This document shows positions 22,138 through 22,596 of a DNA stretch of 22,596 nt, piece by piece. The DNA is taken from contig DCIS01000060.1 of assembly GCA_002317475.1 (NCBI GenBank), positions 1-22,596 on the forward strand, given 5' to 3'. Below the pieces are notes generated by a model that saw only the letters and a list, made by a program, of their open reading frames with translations, made no database searches and was not told the DNA's origin. Numbering within the stretch: position 1 is the first letter of the stretch; every line of letters starts with the position of its first letter. The DNA comes from Prevotellaceae bacterium UBA1720. Lineage in GTDB: Bacteria > Bacteroidota > Bacteroidia > Bacteroidales > Bacteroidaceae. Made by a program: the position numbers and the translations under genes.

Positions 22138-22596
22138 TTACTCAGCAGCGGGAGCCTCAGCCTCCTCCTCACGAGCCTTACCGCTCTTGCGGGGCTTGTC
22201 CTCCTGCTCAGCAGCAGCGTCAGAGTCAGCCTTCTCAACCTTACGCTCCTCGAGACCCTCAGCAATAGCAGCACAGCAAGCCTGAAGGATAACCTCAACG
22301 CTCTTGCTAGCATCATCATTTGCGGGGATTACGAAATCGATGGGATCGGGGTTAGAGTTGGTATCAACGATAGCGAATACGGGGATACCCAGACGGTTAG
22401 CCTCTGCTACAGCGATGTGCTCCTTCATAACGTCAACTACGAAGAGTGCTGAAGGGAGACGAGTCAGGTCAGCGATAGAACCGAGGTTCTTCTCCAGCTT
22501 AGCACGCTGGCGGCTGATCTGCAGGATCTCACGCTTTGACAGGTTGCTGAAAGTACCATCAGCGGTCAGCTTGTCGATGTTAGCCATCTTCTTTAC
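22138..22596 (-). CDS. rpsB: 30S ribosomal protein S2 (C-terminal part; 5' end outside window)
   Basis: The frame is open through the last base, and the visible Met at 22587 is an internal residue (context KKMANIDKL), so 153 C-terminal residues are seen. S2 landmarks are SNLSKREILQISRQRAKLEK, the LPSALFVVDVMKE strand-loop, EANRLGIPVFAIVDTNSNPD and VIPANDDASKSV. A charged tail of about 40 residues, rich in Glu, Ala and Lys, follows; such tails are common in Bacteroidetes S2. rpsB-tsf is a universal pair and tsf follows here. Regulatory leader sequences, if any, lie outside the window. Confidence 0.95.
   Translation of the reverse strand, partial: VKKMANIDKLTADGTFSNLSKREILQISRQRAKLEKNLGSIADLTRLPSALFVVDVMKEHIAVAEANRLGIPVFAIVDTNSNPDPIDFVIPANDDASKSVEVILQACCAAIAEGLEERKVEKADSDAAAEQEDKPRKSGKAREEEAEAPAAE

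Overview
The window is a gene-dense stretch of a Bacteroidales chromosome, most likely Prevotella or a close relative. The evidence is the set of type 9 secretion (T9SS) proteins SprA, PorU and PorV, Bacteroidetes-only families such as DUF4290, several TAnnTTTG-type -7 promoter boxes, few Shine-Dalgarno sequences, and roughly half G+C by eye. There is no phage, insertion sequence, tRNA, rRNA or CRISPR array. Nearly everything is core housekeeping or envelope biology, and no stretch over 300 bases lacks a gene.

Left part, plus strand (1-5885): the 3' end of sprA (T9SS outer-membrane translocon), a 10-bp tandem-repeat intergenic region, a cyclophilin-type PPIase with a large helical insertion, a CCA-adding tRNA nucleotidyltransferase with its own promoter, and a membrane-anchored FKBP-type PPIase. 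A perfect 12-bp hairpin closes the run against the converging minus-strand genes.

Central minus-strand block (5905-12368, transcribed right to left): tsaB, DUF4290, murA, rimM, dxr, rseP, a 59-residue DUF4250 protein and a small lipoprotein. Most gaps are 2-25 bp, so this is probably one operon, or two. It joins tRNA t6A modification, peptidoglycan precursor synthesis (MurA with Asp at the usual catalytic Cys), 30S maturation, the MEP isoprenoid pathway and intramembrane proteolysis. A compact plus-strand operon, yicC-gmk-nadD (12482-14570), diverges from it across a 113-bp two-way promoter region.

Right part, minus strand (14593-22596): rpsB (partial) and tsf, then a terminator, then a second operon of an FAH-family hydrolase, porU (T9SS sortase), porV (its outer-membrane partner) and ispF. 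porV and ispF overlap by 4 bp. T9SS genes thus lie at both ends of the window.

The most unusual content is intergenic. Arrays of a CCTAGG core repeated every 10-11 bp sit after sprA and after tsf. A separate 8-bp GTTGACTT repeat family fills the nadD-ispF junction and the rpsB-tsf spacer, where it also forms a perfect 12-bp inverted repeat. A GC-rich nested hairpin sits 6 bp upstream of rseP. These are the best candidates for undescribed biology; their function is not known from the sequence alone.
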